Below, one piece after another: positions 62,601 to 64,000 of a stretch of 64,000 nt of DNA (position 1 is the stretch's first letter; each line of letters starts with the position of its first letter). The notes beneath the pieces were generated by a model. The model was not told the DNA's origin. It did no database searches and saw only the letters and a program-made list of their open reading frames with translations. Source of the DNA: Chrysoperla carnea (lineage: Eukaryota > Arthropoda > Insecta > Neuroptera > Chrysopidae); contig NC_058341.1 in the NCBI RefSeq assembly GCF_905475395.1, forward strand, positions 33,743,501 to 33,807,500, written 5' to 3'. The translations under genes and the position numbers were made by a program.

Positions 62601-64000
62601 TATATAATCATTTGCTTTAGAGTTCAGGAATATTACGGATTCTTCAGTTTTTTGTCGTTAAAAGGTGAAAAACCACTGACCCAGCAAAAAAAGCGTAGTT
62701 CGAGTGTAGAAAACAGTTTCCTACATCGATTAACTATACATTATGGAATTAAAAACTAATCATTTGAAAATCAGGGACATAAGTTCTCAATTTTCATAAT
62801 GGCTGAGCGTGAATGAATTTCATTTTAATGAGTTAGCTCAATTTTCATTTAATTTACGGCCAACGCTGATCGCTTAAGGCAAATTTCATTTCGCCAATAA
62901 AAAATATTTAAAAAAAAATTAAATTAAAATTTATTTAATAATATACGTATTGTTCTAAATAAATCACGAAATAAAAAAGTTATTGTCATAGTTCCTTTTT
63001 ACAAAATATTACGCAATATGTCTATCATGAAACAAAAGACCATGGTAAAGTATTTATAATCAAAAATTTCTACTTGACATTAATAATTCTCTGTTATATA
63101 TAATAATTATTATATTTTTAATAATTTTTAAATACCATATCCAAAAATAAATTGAATTTTTTGTTTTCAAGTATATAATAATTTAATTAACCTTTGCTCA
63201 CAATTAATATTTATTAAAAAGTTGAAAAATATCATTAAATAAATTTTTTTGAAAGTAAATTTTTCTTCAGTACAGTGAACTTTTAAAAAACTATTGACAA
63301 ACAGATTTGTTAATCTGACTTAATAAAAAAAAAAACTTAGATAAGCATTTTTTGTTGATGAGTTAATCATGACCGTAAAACAAAAATTTAATTAATTATT
63401 TTGAAAGTTAAATTAACAAGAAAAATAAATAATTTAAAATTAAAATTTCTTGATAAAGATAGCAAATATTGTATTTGTGATACATGTGAGTGAGATGGTA
63501 TTATATGGCACGTGAGTTTATAGATTTAATACGGGGCTACCATGTTACACATATTGAATTCAACTACTGTGTTACACACGCGCAGTGTTACTAAGATCGC
63601 GTGCTTGTGAGTTACACCTTGTTTAAAATGAATGATTTTAAAGAGCCTTAGAGGCTCTTACCAATATTTGTGATTTTTAATGTCATTTAACTAAGTAAAA
63701 AGTTTAATATAAAACGAAAAAAATACAAAAATTCTTACCTTAAAATTCACCAACAATAAAAAAATAATAATAAAACACTTTTAAATTTTCCAAACTTTAT
63801 AAGTTTCTTTGTTGATTTGTTTGTTATAGAAGAGCAAGAGAAACCCTTTGGGTGACTTTTGTACTCTCTAAAAAATGATTAACACTAAAAAAACAGCCAA
63901 CGGACTACGAAGTAAAGCAGAGTGAACCGGAGGTTTCTTCCTTCTTTGAGTTATAACTTCTGTCTGGTAGCTCAACTGCTGATGGAATGAACAGCAAAGG

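Larger units (their letters stand above)
36478..64000. other. Long non-coding region upstream of drm
   Basis: Over about 27 kb I support no protein-coding exon on either strand. Open frames present are short and AT-biased, with no recognisable domain or splice pattern. Repeat-derived pieces inside are listed separately: family C copy 3, a pogo-like remnant, a 28S rRNA fragment and a GT microsatellite. A segment near 43400..43700, with a purine-rich tract followed by a conserved-looking TE-like tail, may be another repeat. A segment near 49680..49760 (GGCTGTCCATAAAGGACAGC) also looks repeat-derived. Because it lies upstream of a developmental regulator, some of it may be enhancer DNA; that is inference from position only. 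Confidence 0.5.

Noticed and set aside
58420-63600. Possible repeat pair sharing GTGTTACAC and CGCGCAGTG near 58455 and 63570
   Set aside because: Only short words are shared and their order and spacing differ, so a repeat family is not supported.

Overview
This window is AT-rich arthropod nuclear DNA, almost certainly from an insect. The support is: genes split by short GT-AG introns; recognisable 3' exons of the microsomal triglyceride transfer protein gene (Mtp); a prominin gene; a carotenoid oxygenase C-terminus; an 81-residue homologue of drumstick (drm), the small insect odd-skipped-family zinc-finger protein; and abundant MITE- and SINE-like repeats. The species cannot be named from the sequence. 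There is no sign of prokaryotic organisation, CRISPR, operons or viral genes.

Layout. 1-1.8 kb: last two exons of Mtp (+). 3.6-5.6 kb: a three-exon minus-strand gene for a Pro/Cys-rich protein I do not recognise; reading frame is kept through all three exons. 5.6-14 kb: a repeat-dense block with SINE-like tRNA derivatives, foldback elements, a five-unit tandem array made from a MITE core, a duplicated ~800 bp block and a distant inverted repeat. In its middle sit three intact 3' exons of a carotenoid oxygenase (ninaB/BCO family) whose upstream exons I cannot find. 14.7-17.6 kb: two unrecognised minus-strand ORFs, one with a probable one-base slip in an A10 tract. 18.1-28.0 kb: a near-complete prominin gene on the minus strand. 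Fourteen exons join in frame to 1031 residues with five membrane segments; one short exon may be missing. A tRNA-Leu(TAA) gene lies on the same strand in one of its introns. 33.8-36.5 kb: drm on the minus strand, whose second coding exon is only 25 nt.

From about 36.5 kb to the end there is no coding sequence I can support. This part holds repeat fragments, a decayed 28S rRNA fragment, a GT microsatellite and a TE-like insertion flanked by ~90 bp direct repeats. As it lies upstream of drm, a developmental regulator, it may be a regulatory landscape, but that is inference.

The genes do not form one pathway. Mtp acts in lipoprotein assembly, carotenoid oxygenase in retinal formation, prominin in membrane protrusions and photoreceptors, and drm in gut and leg-joint patterning. 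I found no convincing new biological system. The most notable points are the repeat-bracketed carotenoid oxygenase fragment, the tiny drm exon, the Pro/Cys-rich gene, and the MITE-core tandem array.
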